Source of the DNA: Acidobacteriota bacterium
Lineage (GTDB): Bacteria; Acidobacteriota; Blastocatellia; UBA7656
Assembly (NCBI GenBank): GCA_040754075.1
Contig: JBFMDH010000044.1
Coordinates: 1-53,133 of the forward strand
Length of the DNA stretch: 53,133 nucleotides
Direction: 5' to 3'
In this document: one piece after another, positions 53,056 through 53,133 of the stretch
Numbering within the stretch: the stretch's first letter is position 1
How the letters are laid out: every line of letters begins with the position of its first letter
Notes under the pieces: generated by a model
The model's input: only the letters and a program-made list of their open reading frames with translations
Told to the model about the DNA's origin: nothing
The model's database searches: none
Made by a program: the position numbers and the translations under genes

Positions 53056-53133
53056 CCTTCTCATAATGCCTGTTCAATTTGCTTCTTGCAGACTCTATGG
53101 AAAATTGCCAATCTATTTTTATCTGTTTTTCTT

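Overview
The window reads as a chromosome segment of a free-living, heterotrophic Gram-negative bacterium. The outer-membrane side is shown by a TolC-like channel, an OmpA-type lipoprotein and many exported proteins. The gene mix (giant propeller histidine kinase, form II CoxL-like oxidase, DUF1844, Uma2, DevBCA-type exporter, Ig/LVIVD propeller protein) suggests an Acidobacteriota member, perhaps Blastocatellia. That placement is inference; there is no rRNA or tRNA here to test it.

Layout. 0-0.4 kb: broken RHS remnant. 0.4-8.5 kb: beta-CASP metallo-hydrolase, then a TetR regulator, a DevC/DevA/DevB-type ABC exporter, a small secreted protein and a TolC-family channel. 8.5-14.3 kb (minus strand): PilZ-like protein and a molybdenum hydroxylase operon (CoxS, CoxL form II, an OB-fold-like lipoprotein, CoxM, CoxG) with a recognisable promoter. 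14.3-22 kb: Uma2, MazG, DUF1844, PhnP-like hydrolase, RibF, a DUF5678/retropepsin-like pair, cupin, SDR, DDAH-like hydrolase and an isoprenylcysteine methyltransferase-like protein. 22-26 kb: polytopic membrane protein, beta-propeller and lipoprotein. 26-29 kb: a degraded island with a serine hydrolase, a LysR stump and an IS630-type transposase remnant. 29-36 kb: exported and envelope proteins (Ig/LVIVD propeller, subtilase, OmpA lipoprotein) and a PfkB kinase. 36-43 kb: uvrC, a candidate caspase-like protein, uvrA and a displaced copy of the uvrA 3' end. 43-47 kb: a two-component system with a 1025-residue propeller kinase. 48-53 kb: alpha/beta hydrolase, NUDIX, and S10 and M1 peptidases.

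The most unusual signal is not a protein. Five intergenic gaps are filled by long imperfect palindromes whose arms are tandem heptamers, such as GTAGGCA four times facing CTGCCTA-type units, or AAGTACA arrays facing TTGTACT-type units. Two further palindromes are of related style, one with nonamer units and one nested. All seven lie between genes read in the same direction, and their arms often touch stop or start codons. In front of uvrC and the PhnP-like gene the arm runs up to the ATG and no Shine-Dalgarno is visible. Two of the five have clearly related sequences. Functional links that can be read: exporter plus TolC as a tripartite pump under TetR; CoxSLMG as one enzyme; UvrA and UvrC in nucleotide excision repair (UvrB is not in the window); propeller kinase with its NarL-type regulator.
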